In this document: piece by piece, positions 1-10,745 of the stretch
Layout: every line of letters starts with the position of its first letter
How positions within the stretch are numbered: the first letter of the stretch is position 1
Assembly (NCBI RefSeq): GCF_002917925.1
Contig: NZ_PPFE01000005.1
Location: 1-64,000 of the forward strand
Direction of reading: 5' to 3'
DNA from: Roseovarius confluentis
Lineage (GTDB): Bacteria > Pseudomonadota > Alphaproteobacteria > Rhodobacterales > Rhodobacteraceae
DNA: 64,000 nt
Program-made: the position numbers and the translations under genes
Notes under the pieces: generated by a model
The model's database searches: none
Seen by the model: the letters and a program-made list of their open reading frames with translations, nothing else
What the model was told of the DNA's origin: nothing

Positions 1-197
1 TGCGCTGCGACGTGATCGCCGAGGGCGTGGTCGCGGCCGTGAAAGAGGTCGGGCTTCAGGTCCCGCTGGTCGTGCGCCTCGAGGGCACCAATGTCGAGAA
101 GGGCAAGGAGATCATCAACAACTCCGATGTTGACGTGATCGCCGCCGACGACCTCAAGGACGGCGCCCAGAAGATCGTGAAAGCCGTCAAGGGCTGA
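1..197 (+). CDS. sucC: Succinyl-CoA synthetase (ADP-forming) beta subunit, 3' end only
   Basis: Only the last ~64 codons are present; the gene enters from the left edge with no start in the window. The visible residues ([10 protein letters not shown], then [16 protein letters not shown] and a tail ending KAVKG) are the characteristic C-terminal lobe of the SucC beta subunit, which with SucD makes succinate plus ATP from succinyl-CoA, ADP and phosphate in the TCA cycle. The family is normally ~390 residues, so about 84 percent is missing. It is followed after 2 nt by a small lipoprotein gene and then by sucD, so the identity is supported both by sequence and by context. Confidence 0.96.
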   Translation, partial: RCDVIAEGVVAAVKEVGLQVPLVVRLEGTNVEKGKEIINNSDVDVIAADDLKDGAQKIVKAVKG

Positions 198-199
198 CG

Positions 200-691
200 A
201 TGGCGCGTTCGAAAAACCTTGGCCTGCTGGCCGCCACGCTTCTGCTTGCCGCTTGCGGAACAGGCGGCGACGGCATCTCGCGCTCCGGCACCGACCCGGT
301 CAGCCTCGACCGGGCCATTGTCCTGAACGACAGCATCTGCGGCCCGACCCGCCCCGATTTTGCCGGGGCCAAGGCGCGCATGGTGGCCGAGGGCCTGACG
401 GTCGAGGAGGGCGGACGCAATTTCTCGCCGACCGAATCCGTCTCGGCCGCCGTCACCCGCACGCCCGAGGGCCGGACGTTCTGCGCCGTCAGCGCGCGCT
501 TTCCGGGCAACGTCTACACGCTGGAACAGGCCATGACCGAACGCTTCGGCGCGCCGCGCATGACCGACCGGATCACCCCGCCCGCGCGCGTCTACAACCT
601 GGGCGCCAAGGGCAACCTGATCCTGGTGATAAGGGGCACCCCGGGCCGCACCCTGACCGCCTATGACCTGGGCTATGCCTCGGGCATCTGA
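200..691 (+). CDS. Small putative lipoprotein between sucC and sucD
   Basis: Protein of 163 aa starting 2 nt after the sucC stop, so probably co-translated. The N-terminus is a lipoprotein signal: basic MARSK, hydrophobic stretch, then lipobox LLAACG with the lipidated Cys at residue 20. The mature part is polar, with two further cysteines (in SICGPTRP and TFCAVSAR) that could form a disulphide in the periplasm. I do not recognise a named domain. The position inside the sucCD unit recurs, to my knowledge, in other Rhodobacteraceae, but a role in succinyl-CoA metabolism is not implied by the sequence because the product is exported. Confidence 0.85.
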   Translation: MARSKNLGLLAATLLLAACGTGGDGISRSGTDPVSLDRAIVLNDSICGPTRPDFAGAKARMVAEGLTVEEGGRNFSPTESVSAAVTRTPEGRTFCAVSARFPGNVYTLEQAMTERFGAPRMTDRITPPARVYNLGAKGNLILVIRGTPGRTLTAYDLGYASGI

Positions 692-709
692 GGCGTTTGA
701 AATACCCGT

Positions 710-731
710 GCGCGGGGGCTGAGCCCCGCGC
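710..731 (+). terminator. GC-rich stem-loop between lipoprotein gene and sucD
   Basis: Perfect 8-bp inverted repeat, GCGCGGGG (710-717) and CCCCGCGC (724-731), with a 6-nt loop. There is no T-tract after it, so it is more likely a partial attenuator or mRNA-stability hairpin inside the suc operon than a full terminator. It lies 60 nt before the sucD start, which has a strong AAGGAGA ribosome site at about 777-783. Confidence 0.4.
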
Positions 732-791
732 GCCAAGACCAACATAACCCCGGTCGCCGGGGAAGAGATCATCAAGGAAGGAGACGCCACA

Positions 792-1676
<885 letters not shown>

Positions 1677-1703
1677 CCGCGCAACAGTGACAGGAGAAAG
1701 CTG

Positions 1704-2159
1704 ATGGACTTCCAGACCAGCGTTAAGACCTGCCTCACCGAGAAGTACATGGACTTCTCGGGCCGGGCGTCGCGCTCGGAATTCTGGTGGTTTCTGCTCG
1801 CCTATTTCATCGGGGCGCTGGTTGTCTCGCTCTTTCCCCTGTTGCCACTGATCTACGCGTTGGGAATGTTCCTGCCACTTCTGGCGGTGGGCTTCCGCCG
1901 GATGCACGATACCGGCCGCCCCGGCTGGTATTTCCTGATCCCGTCGATCTACAACCTGTTCATGCGGGTGGTCGGCTTCGGCGGCCCGGGCATGCATGGC
2001 GACCCCGGGATGCCACACCGTATGCCATCGCTGGGCGGCGCGTTCTTCGGCGCTATCTTCGGGATCATCGGCCTGATCATCGCGATCGTTTTCATTTGGT
2101 GGCTCACCCGCCCCTCCGAACCGGAACCCAACGAATACGGACCACCTCCCGCCCCCTGA
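1704..2159 (+). CDS. DUF805 family inner-membrane protein
   Basis: 151-aa membrane protein with the two hallmarks of DUF805: the N-terminal FSGRASRSEFWWF motif (about residues 18-30) and the RRMHDTGRPGWY motif (about 66-77). Hydrophobic segments lie around residues 31-50, 52-65 and 110-131. It has a ribosome site AGGAGAAA before the ATG. Function is unknown for the family. It is inserted between sucD and sucA, so it is presumably transcribed with TCA-cycle genes; no enzymatic link can be read from the sequence. Confidence 0.9.
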   Translation: MDFQTSVKTCLTEKYMDFSGRASRSEFWWFLLAYFIGALVVSLFPLLPLIYALGMFLPLLAVGFRRMHDTGRPGWYFLIPSIYNLFMRVVGFGGPGMHGDPGMPHRMPSLGGAFFGAIFGIIGLIIAIVFIWWLTRPSEPEPNEYGPPPAP

Positions 2160-2205
2160 CACCAGCAACGCGCGAAAGTCAGTCCAAGCTAGCCAAGGTA
2201 CACCC

Positions 2206-5163
2206 ATGACCGACCAATCCCCCAACGACCAGTTCCACGCCTCCAGCTTCATGCAGGGGCACAACGCGGAATATCTCGAACAGCTTTACGCGCGATACGC
2301 CAACGACCCCAATGCGGTCGACGAGGCGTGGCAGGCCTTCTTCCGCGAGTTGGGCGATGGCGATACGGACGTCAAGAAAGAAGCCGCCGGGCCAAGCTGG
2401 GCGCGGGGCGACTGGCCGCCCCAGCCCGCCGATGACCTGACCAGCGCCCTCACCGGCGAGTACCCGACCGAGGTCGAGGCGCGACAAGCCGGCGACAAGA
2501 TCAAGTCGAAGGCCGCCGAGAAGGGCGTCGAGGTCTCGGACGATGCCGTGAAACGCGCCGTGCTCGATTCCGTCCGTGCGCTGATGCTGATCCGCGCCTA
2601 CCGCATCCGCGGCCATCTCGCCGCCGATCTTGATCCGCTGGGCCTGCGCGAGACGCCCGACCGACCCGAACTTGACCCGAAATCCTACGGATTCACCGAA
2701 TCCGACATGGACCGGCCCATCTTCATCGACAACGTGCTGGGCCTTCAGGTCGCCTCGATCCGCGAGATCCTCGCGATCGTCAAGCGCACCTATTGCGGCA
2801 CCTTCGCCCTGCAATACATGCATATCTCCGACCCCGAAGAGAGCGCCTGGCTGAAGGAACGCATCGAGGGCTACGACAAGGAAATCACCTTCACCCGCGA
2901 GGGCCGCAAGGCGATCCTGAACAAGCTGGTCGAGGCCGAGGGCTTCGAGAAATACCTGCACGTGAAATACATGGGGACCAAGCGGTTCGGCCTCGATGGC
3001 GGCGAGGCGCTGATCCCCGCGATGGAACAGATCATCAAGCGCGGCGGACAGCTGGGTCTGAAGGACATCGTCATCGGGATGCCCCACCGCGGCCGCCTGT
3101 CGGTGCTGGCCAACGTGATGGGCAAACCCTATCGCGCCATCTTCAACGAGTTCCAGGGCGGATCGTTCAAGCCCGAGGACGTGGACGGTTCCGGGGACGT
3201 GAAATACCACCTCGGCGCCTCGTCGGACCGCGAATTCGATGGCAACACCGTGCACCTTTCACTCACCGCGAACCCCTCGCACCTCGAGGCGGTGAACCCC
3301 GTCGTGCTGGGCAAATCCCGCGCCAAGCAGGACCAGCTGGGCGACAAGGAACGCACCGCCGTCATGCCGCTCCTGCTGCATGGCGACGCGGCCTTTGCGG
3401 GCCAGGGCGTCGTGGCGGAATGCTTCGGCCTGTCCGGTCTGAAGGGTCACAAGACCGGCGGCACCATGCACCTCGTGGTGAACAACCAGATCGGCTTTAC
3501 CACCGCGCCGCACTTCTCGCGCTCCTCGCCCTATCCCACGGATATCGCCCTGATGGTCGAGGCGCCGATCTTCCACGTGAACGGCGACGACCCCGAGGCC
3601 GTCGTGCACGCCGCCAAGGTCGCCACCGAGTTCCGCCAGAAGTTCCGCAAGGACGTGGTCATCGACATCATCTGCTACCGCCGCTTCGGTCACAACGAAG
3701 GCGACGAGCCGATGTTCACCAACCCGATCATGTACAAGAAGATCAAGTCCCAGAAGACCACGCTCTCGCTTTACACCGAGCGGCTGGTCAAGGACGGCCT
3801 CATCCCCGAGGGCGAGATCGACGACATGAAGGCCGCGTTCCAGTCCTACCTCGCCGACGAGTTCGAGGCCGGCAAGGAATACCGCCCGAACAAGGCCGAC
3901 TGGCTCGACGGCAAGTGGTCCCACCTCGACAGCAAGGACGAGGATTACCAGCGCGGCGAAACCGCCATCAAGAAAAAGACCCTGGCCGAGATCGGCCGCG
4001 CCCTGACCACCCCGCCCGAGGGCACGCCGCTGCACAAGACCGTGTCACGCCTGCTGGAGACCAAGGCCAAGATGTTCGAAACCGGCGAGGGCTTCGACTG
4101 GGCCACCGCCGAGGCAATCGCCTTCGGCTCGCTCCTGACCGAAGGCTACCGCGTGCGGCTCGCCGGGCAGGACAGCACCCGCGGCACGTTCAGCCAGCGG
4201 CACTCCGGCCTAATCGACCAGGATTCAGAGGAACGCTACTACCCGCTCAACCACATCCGCGAAGGCCAGGCGCAGTACGAGGTCATCGACTCGATGCTCT
4301 CGGAATACGCGGTTCTGGGCTTCGAGTATGGCTACACCCTGTCCGAGCCCAACGCCCTGACCCTGTGGGAGGCGCAGTTCGGCGATTTCGCCAACGGCGC
4401 GCAGATCATGTTCGACCAGTTCATCTCTTCGGGTGAATCGAAATGGCTGCGCATGTCCGGCCTCGTCTGCCTGCTGCCCCACGGCTACGAAGGGCAAGGC
4501 CCGGAACACTCGTCCGCGCGCCTCGAACGCTTCCTGCAGATGTGCGGACAGGACAACTGGATCGTCGCCAACTGCTCGACCCCGGCGAACTATTTCCACA
4601 TCCTGCGCCGGCAGCTGCACCGCACCTACCGCAAGCCGCTCATCCTGATGACGCCGAAATCGCTTCTGCGTCACAAGATGTGCATATCCAAGGCCGAGGA
4701 ATTCACCACCGGCAGCAGCTTCCACCGCGTGCTGTGGGACGATGCCCAGTACGGCAACTCCGACACCAAGCTGAAGTCCGACGACAAGATCAAGCGCGTC
4801 GTCATGTGCTCCGGCAAGGTTTATTTCGACCTGCTGGAAGAACGCGACAATCGCGGGCTGGACGATGTCTATATCCTGCGCGTCGAACAGTTCTACCCGT
4901 TCCCTGCCATCTCGATGGTCAAGGAACTGGAACGCTTCAAGAAGGCCGAGATGGTCTGGTGCCAGGAAGAGCCCAAGAACCAGGGCGCCTGGAGCTTCAT
5001 CGAGCCCAACATCGAATGGGTGCTGCAACGCATCAAGGCCAAGCATACCCGTCCGGTCTATGCCGGGCGCTCCGCCTCCGCCTCGCCCGCAACGGGCCTC
5101 GCAAGCCAACACAAGGCCCAACAAGAAGCGCTGGTCGACGCCGCGCTGACGATCGAAGGATAA
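2206..5163 (+). CDS. sucA: 2-oxoglutarate dehydrogenase E1 component
   Basis: 985 aa, standard for the thiamine-diphosphate-dependent E1 subunit that decarboxylates 2-oxoglutarate and reductively succinylates the lipoyl group of SucB. Seen in order: the N-terminal E2-binding segment with SFMQGHNAEYLEQLYARY (residues ~14-31), the ThDP domain with GMPHRGRLSVLANV and LHGDAAFAGQG (around residue 392), NNQIGFTT, a transketolase-type Pyr domain with HSGLIDQDSEERYYPLNH, and the C-terminal VEQFYPFP and CQEEPKNQGAW motifs. It starts 46 nt after the DUF805 gene and is followed 6 nt later by sucB, so E1 and E2 are cotranscribed. Confidence 0.99.
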   Translation: MTDQSPNDQFHASSFMQGHNAEYLEQLYARYANDPNAVDEAWQAFFRELGDGDTDVKKEAAGPSWARGDWPPQPADDLTSALTGEYPTEVEARQAGDKIKSKAAEKGVEVSDDAVKRAVLDSVRALMLIRAYRIRGHLAADLDPLGLRETPDRPELDPKSYGFTESDMDRPIFIDNVLGLQVASIREILAIVKRTYCGTFALQYMHISDPEESAWLKERIEGYDKEITFTREGRKAILNKLVEAEGFEKYLHVKYMGTKRFGLDGGEALIPAMEQIIKRGGQLGLKDIVIGMPHRGRLSVLANVMGKPYRAIFNEFQGGSFKPEDVDGSGDVKYHLGASSDREFDGNTVHLSLTANPSHLEAVNPVVLGKSRAKQDQLGDKERTAVMPLLLHGDAAFAGQGVVAECFGLSGLKGHKTGGTMHLVVNNQIGFTTAPHFSRSSPYPTDIALMVEAPIFHVNGDDPEAVVHAAKVATEFRQKFRKDVVIDIICYRRFGHNEGDEPMFTNPIMYKKIKSQKTTLSLYTERLVKDGLIPEGEIDDMKAAFQSYLADEFEAGKEYRPNKADWLDGKWSHLDSKDEDYQRGETAIKKKTLAEIGRALTTPPEGTPLHKTVSRLLETKAKMFETGEGFDWATAEAIAFGSLLTEGYRVRLAGQDSTRGTFSQRHSGLIDQDSEERYYPLNHIREGQAQYEVIDSMLSEYAVLGFEYGYTLSEPNALTLWEAQFGDFANGAQIMFDQFISSGESKWLRMSGLVCLLPHGYEGQGPEHSSARLERFLQMCGQDNWIVANCSTPANYFHILRRQLHRTYRKPLILMTPKSLLRHKMCISKAEEFTTGSSFHRVLWDDAQYGNSDTKLKSDDKIKRVVMCSGKVYFDLLEERDNRGLDDVYILRVEQFYPFPAISMVKELERFKKAEMVWCQEEPKNQGAWSFIEPNIEWVLQRIKAKHTRPVYAGRSASASPATGLASQHKAQQEALVDAALTIEG

Positions 5164-5169
5164 GACGTA

Positions 5170-6765
<1,596 letters not shown>

Positions 6766-6771
6766 CGTCGC

Positions 6772-6825
6772 GCGTGGGTTTTCACCCACCCTACGAGTTT
6801 GCGTAGGGTGGGGTTTCACCCCACC
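6772..6825. repeat. Dispersed palindromic repeat, tail-to-tail pair after sucB
   Basis: 6772-6795 is an exact reverse-complement match (24/24) to 60052-60075 near the other end of the window, and 6802-6825 is a diverged copy in the opposite orientation. Together they form an 11-bp perfect stem, CCCACCCTACG (6785-6795) with CGTAGGGTGGG (6802-6812), around a 6-nt loop. Each half can also fold on itself. It lies 7 nt after the sucB stop and may act as a terminator or mRNA 3' stabiliser. A third, two-mismatch copy is at 10594-10617. Confidence 0.8.
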
Positions 6826-6861
6826 ATTCCGCAACACCAATGCGTAAAGGCGACCCACCCC

Positions 6862-7095
6862 ATGACCACCCAACTCCTCCTCCGCTACGACAGCTTCGAC
6901 CAGGACACCCACGACTCCCATGCCGAGGACCGGGCCAATGCCGGTCTCACCCAGCTTCAGATGTGGCGCGAGGGCACGGGTACCCACTGGGTCCTTTTCG
7001 ACGTCAACGACGTGGCCCGCGCCAAGGCCTGGGTCGACAAGGAAACCGGCCTCGGCCACGGCCCCGCCGCCTCGCACATGCTGGAGACGGCATGA
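6862..7095 (+). CDS. Conserved-looking small protein of unknown function
   Basis: 77 aa, starting at ATG 6862; an upstream in-frame start would run through the palindromic repeat and is unlikely. The protein is soluble, begins MTTQLLLRYDSFDQDTHDSHAEDR, and carries MWREGTGTHWVLFDVND (about residues 34-50) and an Ala/His-rich tail. No signal peptide or membrane segment. I do not recognise a domain. It lies between sucB and lpd, a place where TCA operons of Rhodobacteraceae often have small unknown genes. Codon use is like its neighbours, so it is probably real. Confidence 0.7.
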   Translation: MTTQLLLRYDSFDQDTHDSHAEDRANAGLTQLQMWREGTGTHWVLFDVNDVARAKAWVDKETGLGHGPAASHMLETA

Positions 7096-7106
7096 GCCAC
7101 GAGCTA

Positions 7107-7170
7107 CCCGCCCCGGCCCCCGAGCCGGGGCCTCTCGCCCACACAGAGGTCCCGGGTCAAGCCCGGGACG
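7107..7170 (+). repeat. Dispersed double-palindrome repeat, copy 1
   Basis: A 64-bp element made of two palindromes: CCCCGGCCCCCGAGCCGGGG (7111-7130) and TCCCGGGTCAAGCCCGGGA (7150-7168), joined by a CCTCT...AGAGG bridge. Its reverse complement matches 54255-54314 over nearly its whole length, with substitutions mostly in the loops. The conservation of stems and drift of loops point to a REP/BIME-like element. It occupies the gap just before the gene at 7181. Confidence 0.75.
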
Positions 7171-7180
7171 CAGCCCACTG

Positions 7181-7726
7181 ATGCCCCCTTCCGCCGGATA
7201 CGCCCGCGCCGTCGCCGCACGCCGCGCGTTTCGCCTGCCGGGCTATCCGACGCTGGCCGAGGAAGGCTTTGACGGCGAGTATGTCTCGCCCATCCAGATG
7301 ACCTCCGGCAGCCTCACCGGCCCCATGCTGGTGTCCAAGGACTGGCTCGATGCCCCGTCCGTGCGTCGCCACCGCGCGGAACTCACGCGGCAAGGCTACC
7401 TCTCCACCAACCCGTTCAACCGCGTGATCGACAAAGTGCTGGCGCTGCTGAACCTCACCCGCGCCGACATCTACATCACCCCGGTCTTTCACCTGCTGAC
7501 GCCGCAGCGCTCCTCCACCATCCCCCCGGCCCACGCCCGCGCCAGCTGGGAAACCATCGGCCAGCACGAACGCCTCGGCCGCCGCCCCATCGCGCTCGGC
7601 CACGATGCCGCCCGTGTTCTGAAACATTTCAACGTGCCGCACATCCGCGCGCCCCACCCCTCGGCCCGCACCGGCACTTTTGACGCCAAGGCCCAAGCCA
7701 TAGCAGAGGCGATTCAAGCCGCATGA
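7181..7726 (+). CDS. Divergent uracil-DNA-glycosylase-superfamily-like protein
   Basis: 181 aa from ATG 7181. The C-terminal half reads like a UDG-superfamily domain: LALLNLTRADIYITPVF (about residues 88-104) matches the family pattern ending YITNVV, RRPIALGHDAARVL (about 138-151) matches the strand and helix that precede the last motif, and PHPSAR (about 160-165) matches the HPS motif 3. The first catalytic motif (GExPG in family 4/5) is not recognisable; MLVSKDWLDAP occupies its place, and the usual Asn of YITN is Pro. It may have lost base-excision activity or act on something else. It overlaps the next gene by 4 nt. Family placement is my inference from motif spacing. Confidence 0.6.
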   Translation: MPPSAGYARAVAARRAFRLPGYPTLAEEGFDGEYVSPIQMTSGSLTGPMLVSKDWLDAPSVRRHRAELTRQGYLSTNPFNRVIDKVLALLNLTRADIYITPVFHLLTPQRSSTIPPAHARASWETIGQHERLGRRPIALGHDAARVLKHFNVPHIRAPHPSARTGTFDAKAQAIAEAIQAA

Positions 7727-8118
7727 CACCAGAACTCACCGTCCTCACCCTCGCCGCCCTGTTGCAGGTGGTGCAATTCGCCCTCTACGCCGTGCCCGCC
7801 AACATGGAGCTCGGGCCCGGCTACACCACCTCGGCCCGCGACCGTGAACCCTCGCGCCAGATGTCCGACCGCACCGCCCGTCTGGGCCGCGCGATGGACA
7901 ACCATTTCGAGGGGCTGATCCTTTTCACCATCGCCTGCGTCGTGATCGCCGTCTCGGGCCAGTCCACCTGGGTCACCACGACCTGCGCCTGGGCCTACCT
8001 CATTGCCCGCATCGCCTATATCCCGGCCTACTACCTCGGCCTGCGTCCGTGGCGATCGCTGATCTGGATGGTGGGCTTCGCCGCCACGGCCCTCATGTAC
8101 CTGGCCGCGCTGCTGTGA
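7723..8118 (+). CDS. MAPEG-family membrane protein
   Basis: 131 aa with four hydrophobic helices (about residues 4-23, 63-82, 86-104 and 110-130), the size and topology of MAPEG proteins (membrane-associated eicosanoid and glutathione metabolism; bacterial members often have no known substrate). The polar stretch GRAMDNHFEGLILFT (about residues 55-69) matches the family's conserved N-H-x-E segment, and RIAYIPAYY is the typical later motif. It starts within the stop codon of the UDG-like gene (4-nt overlap), and its own stop overlaps the next start, so the three genes are translationally coupled. Confidence 0.85.
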   Translation: MTPELTVLTLAALLQVVQFALYAVPANMELGPGYTTSARDREPSRQMSDRTARLGRAMDNHFEGLILFTIACVVIAVSGQSTWVTTTCAWAYLIARIAYIPAYYLGLRPWRSLIWMVGFAATALMYLAALL

Positions 8119-8498
8119 TCCGCCCTCTCGCCCTCGCCCTGGCGATCACCGCCACGCCGGCCGCCGCCGAATTCGTGATCGAGGAAAACACGTATTTCGT
8201 CATGCACCGCGACTACCACCACAAGACCAACAGTTTCACCGACGGTGCCCCCGAGGGCGAAGGCGACGGCTGTTTCCAGATCACCCGCGTCGACCTGCCG
8301 GGCAAATCAATCGATTTCACCCTCGTCAGCGGCACAATCACGCCCTGGTGGTCGGACGGCGAAACCTTCCACCCCGGTTTCCGGAACGCCTTCGTCCCCG
8401 CCATCGGCTTCATGGAAAACAACCCCGACGCCGAGTGGACGGACCTTCTGCACCAGATCCTGAAAACCGTGCCGGACTGCGCCACCCCCACATCGTGA
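8115..8498 (+). CDS. Small secreted protein of unknown function
   Basis: 127 aa with GTG start at 8115, which overlaps the MAPEG stop by 4 nt and places a short signal peptide at the N-terminus (hydrophobic RPLALALAITATPAAA, cleavage likely before EF at residue 19). An in-frame upstream ATG would put non-signal sequence in front, so GTG is preferred. Mature protein has two cysteines (DGCFQITR and VPDCATP) that could pair in the periplasm, and aromatic motifs TPWWSDGETFHPGF. I recognise no domain. It is the last gene of the small cluster before lpd. Confidence 0.75.
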   Translation: MIRPLALALAITATPAAAEFVIEENTYFVMHRDYHHKTNSFTDGAPEGEGDGCFQITRVDLPGKSIDFTLVSGTITPWWSDGETFHPGFRNAFVPAIGFMENNPDAEWTDLLHQILKTVPDCATPTS

Positions 8499-8561
8499 CA
8501 CTTCCAAACAAACAGCTTAGGTTCGGGACCAAGACGCCCGACACGCGAAGGAGAATATCTA

Positions 8562-9950
8562 ATGGCTTCCTATGACGTCATCGTAATCGGTTCCGGCCCC
8601 GGCGGCTATGTCGCAGCCATCCGCTGCGCCCAGCTTGGCCTGAAAACCGCCTGCGTCGAAGGCCGCGAAACCCTGGGCGGTACCTGCCTGAACGTGGGCT
8701 GTATCCCCTCCAAGGCGCTCCTGCACGCCAGCCACATGCTGCACGAGGCGGAGCACAACTTCGCGTCGATGGGCCTCAAGGGCAAAAGCCCCTCGGTCGA
8801 CTGGAAACAGATGCTGTCCTACAAGGACGACACGATCGGCCAGAACACCAAGGGCATCGAATTCCTGTTCAAGAAGAACAAGATCGACTGGCTCAAGGGC
8901 TGGGGCTCCATCCCCGAGGCGGGCAAGGTCAAGGTCGGCGACGACACGCACGAAGCCAAGAACATCATCATCGCGACGGGGTCCGAGGTCAGCACCCTGC
9001 CGGGCGTCGAGATCGACGAGAAAACCGTCGTCTCCTCCACCGGCGCGCTGGAATTGCCCAAGGTGCCCAAGAAACTGGTCGTAATCGGCGCCGGCGTCAT
9101 CGGGCTGGAACTTGGCTCGGTCTATTCCCGCCTTGGGTCCGAGGTGACGGTCGTGGAATATCTCGACCATGTCACCCCCGGCATGGATGGCGAGGTGCAG
9201 AAGAACTTCCACAAGCTGCTCAAGAAACAGGGCCTGAACTTCATCATGGGCGCCGCCGTTCAGGGCGTCGAGGCGATGAAGACCAAGGCCAAGGTCACCT
9301 ACAAGCTGCGCAAGGACGACAGCGAGGAAACGCTCGATGCCGACGTGGTGCTGGTTGCCACGGGGCGCAAGCCGTTCACCGACGGGCTGGGCCTCGACAG
9401 CCTTGGCGTCGAGATGACCGAGCGCGGCCAGATCAAGACCGACGACCACTGGCAGACCAACGTCAAGGGCGTCTACGCGATCGGCGACTGTATCTCAGGC
9501 CCGATGCTGGCCCACAAGGCCGAGGACGAGGGCATGGCCGCCGCATCCGTCATCGCGGGCCAGCACGGCCATGTGAACTACGGTGTCATTCCCAGCGTGA
9601 TCTACACCCACCCCGAGGTCGCCGCCGTCGGCAAGACCGAGGAGCAGCTCAATGAAGAGGGCCGCGCCTACAAGGCCGGCAAGTTCTCCTTCATGGGCAA
9701 TGGCCGGGCCAAGGCCAACTTCGCCGCCGACGGCTTCGTCAAGATCCTAGTGGACAAGGAAACCGACCGCATACTGGGCGCGCATATCATCGGCCCGATG
9801 GCCGGCGACCTCATCCACGAGATCTGCGTCGCGATGGAATTCGGCGCCGCGGCCGAGGATGTGGCCCTGACCTGCCACGCCCACCCGACCTATTCCGAGG
9901 CCGTACGCGAAGCGGCCCTGGCCTGCGGCGACGGGCCGATCCACTCGTAA
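8562..9950 (+). CDS. lpd: Dihydrolipoamide dehydrogenase (E3)
   Basis: 462 aa, normal length. N-terminal FAD-binding [17 protein letters not shown] (about residues 11-27), redox-active disulphide CLNVGC (Cys42 and Cys47), NAD-binding [17 protein letters not shown] (about 176-192), FAD motif YAIGDC, and the C-terminal dimer-interface HPTYSE with the active His near residue 442. It re-oxidises dihydrolipoamide in the 2-oxoglutarate (and possibly pyruvate) dehydrogenase complexes, passing electrons to NAD+. The AAGGAG ribosome site lies about 10 nt upstream. Located as the last TCA gene in the block; a strong hairpin follows. Confidence 0.98.
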   Translation: MASYDVIVIGSGPGGYVAAIRCAQLGLKTACVEGRETLGGTCLNVGCIPSKALLHASHMLHEAEHNFASMGLKGKSPSVDWKQMLSYKDDTIGQNTKGIEFLFKKNKIDWLKGWGSIPEAGKVKVGDDTHEAKNIIIATGSEVSTLPGVEIDEKTVVSSTGALELPKVPKKLVVIGAGVIGLELGSVYSRLGSEVTVVEYLDHVTPGMDGEVQKNFHKLLKKQGLNFIMGAAVQGVEAMKTKAKVTYKLRKDDSEETLDADVVLVATGRKPFTDGLGLDSLGVEMTERGQIKTDDHWQTNVKGVYAIGDCISGPMLAHKAEDEGMAAASVIAGQHGHVNYGVIPSVIYTHPEVAAVGKTEEQLNEEGRAYKAGKFSFMGNGRAKANFAADGFVKILVDKETDRILGAHIIGPMAGDLIHEICVAMEFGAAAEDVALTCHAHPTYSEAVREAALACGDGPIHS

Positions 9951-9958
9951 CTTAAGCA

Positions 9959-9984
9959 GCGGGCGGAGTGTATCCTCCGCCCGC
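9959..9984 (+). terminator. Strong hairpin after lpd
   Basis: Perfect 9-bp stem GCGGGCGGA (9959-9967) and TCCGCCCGC (9976-9984) with an 8-nt loop, starting 9 nt after the lpd stop. There is no long T-run, but position and stability make it a likely 3' end for the suc-lpd transcription unit. It also marks the left edge of the lower-GC patch. Confidence 0.65.
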
Positions 9985-10183
9985 GCTGTACGATCCTAAT
10001 CGCCTGAATTTCGGACTACCCTGGACGTATTTTTGTTTGTGTCGGCGGCTTAAGGCAATTTAGTTACTGACGGTCCGGTGGAGCTGAATTTGGACGAGTC
10101 GTGATCGGCGGAGAATTTAATGTAGGTAAAACTTATTCCGCCCTTTGCAAAAGCTAAGACCTTGCAGAGCAACTGTCGGTCAA

Positions 10184-10507
10184 ATGCTCCTAGGAATTCT
10201 TGACGTGTCAATCGAAGCAATCACTCTCTTTGCCTTTCTCGTGATCCTCATATGGATGTTCGCGGTTGCTTGGTCATTTGGGAAAGCCAAAAGCCGGAAA
10301 GAATTTGAGGCGATTTCGGAAGGTGACCGAACCATCAACCTGAACCTGAATACACTCATTTGGGCCTATTTTCTTAGCCGCAAGGAAGAGCACCATAGAT
10401 TGTACAAGCGCTTGGCCCGGATTGGATTCGTCCACTTCGCGGTGTTTTTATTCGGCGTGTTCTTGGTTTTTGTTATGGCAGGCTGGATAGGTTTTCGTTG
10501 GGGGTAG
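10184..10507 (+). CDS. Small two-helix membrane protein in low-GC patch
   Basis: 107 aa from ATG 10184 (a TTG at 10145 would add 13 residues; neither start has a convincing ribosome site). Two hydrophobic segments, about residues 9-31 and 80-103, flank a charged cytoplasmic or periplasmic stretch with KAKSRKEFEAISEGDRTINLNLN. Codon use is visibly richer in A/T-ending codons than the neighbouring TCA genes. I recognise no family. It stands alone between lpd and the Hint protein. It may be an acquired gene. Confidence 0.5.
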   Translation: MLLGILDVSIEAITLFAFLVILIWMFAVAWSFGKAKSRKEFEAISEGDRTINLNLNTLIWAYFLSRKEEHHRLYKRLARIGFVHFAVFLFGVFLVFVMAGWIGFRWG

Positions 10508-10593
10508 GTTTGAGACGACAACAGAACCACCGAAACTGCTTCTACAATTAATTAACGGCAAGATGGGCTCGAAGCCGTCATTCGCCTTAGCAT

Positions 10594-10617
10594 CGTAGGA
10601 TGGGTGCAAACCCACGC
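10594..10617 (+). repeat. Dispersed palindromic repeat, variant copy
   Basis: Same 24-bp element as at 60052-60075 with two substitutions (positions 10600 and 10607). The core GGGTGCAAACCC keeps the ability to form a short hairpin. Placement in a non-coding gap agrees with the other copies. Confidence 0.7.
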
Positions 10618-10701
10618 GCCGGACCGCTTACGCGTCAGAGGGAACTACGTCGGATGACTGGTCTGCGGATGAAGTTTACGATGGTTCGCTGTTGCCGCGC
10701 A

Positions 10702-10745
10702 TCGCGCCAGAGGCGCGTCACTTAAAATGCGCGCCTCCGGCGCGA
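10702..10745. repeat. 16-bp inverted repeat
   Basis: TCGCGCCAGAGGCGCG (10702-10717) faces CGCGCCTCCGGCGCGA (10730-10745): 15 of 16 positions pair around a 12-nt A/T-rich loop (TCACTTAAAATG). No gene ends nearby on either strand, so a terminator role is not obvious. It could be the end of a degraded mobile or REP-like element. Confidence 0.7.
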
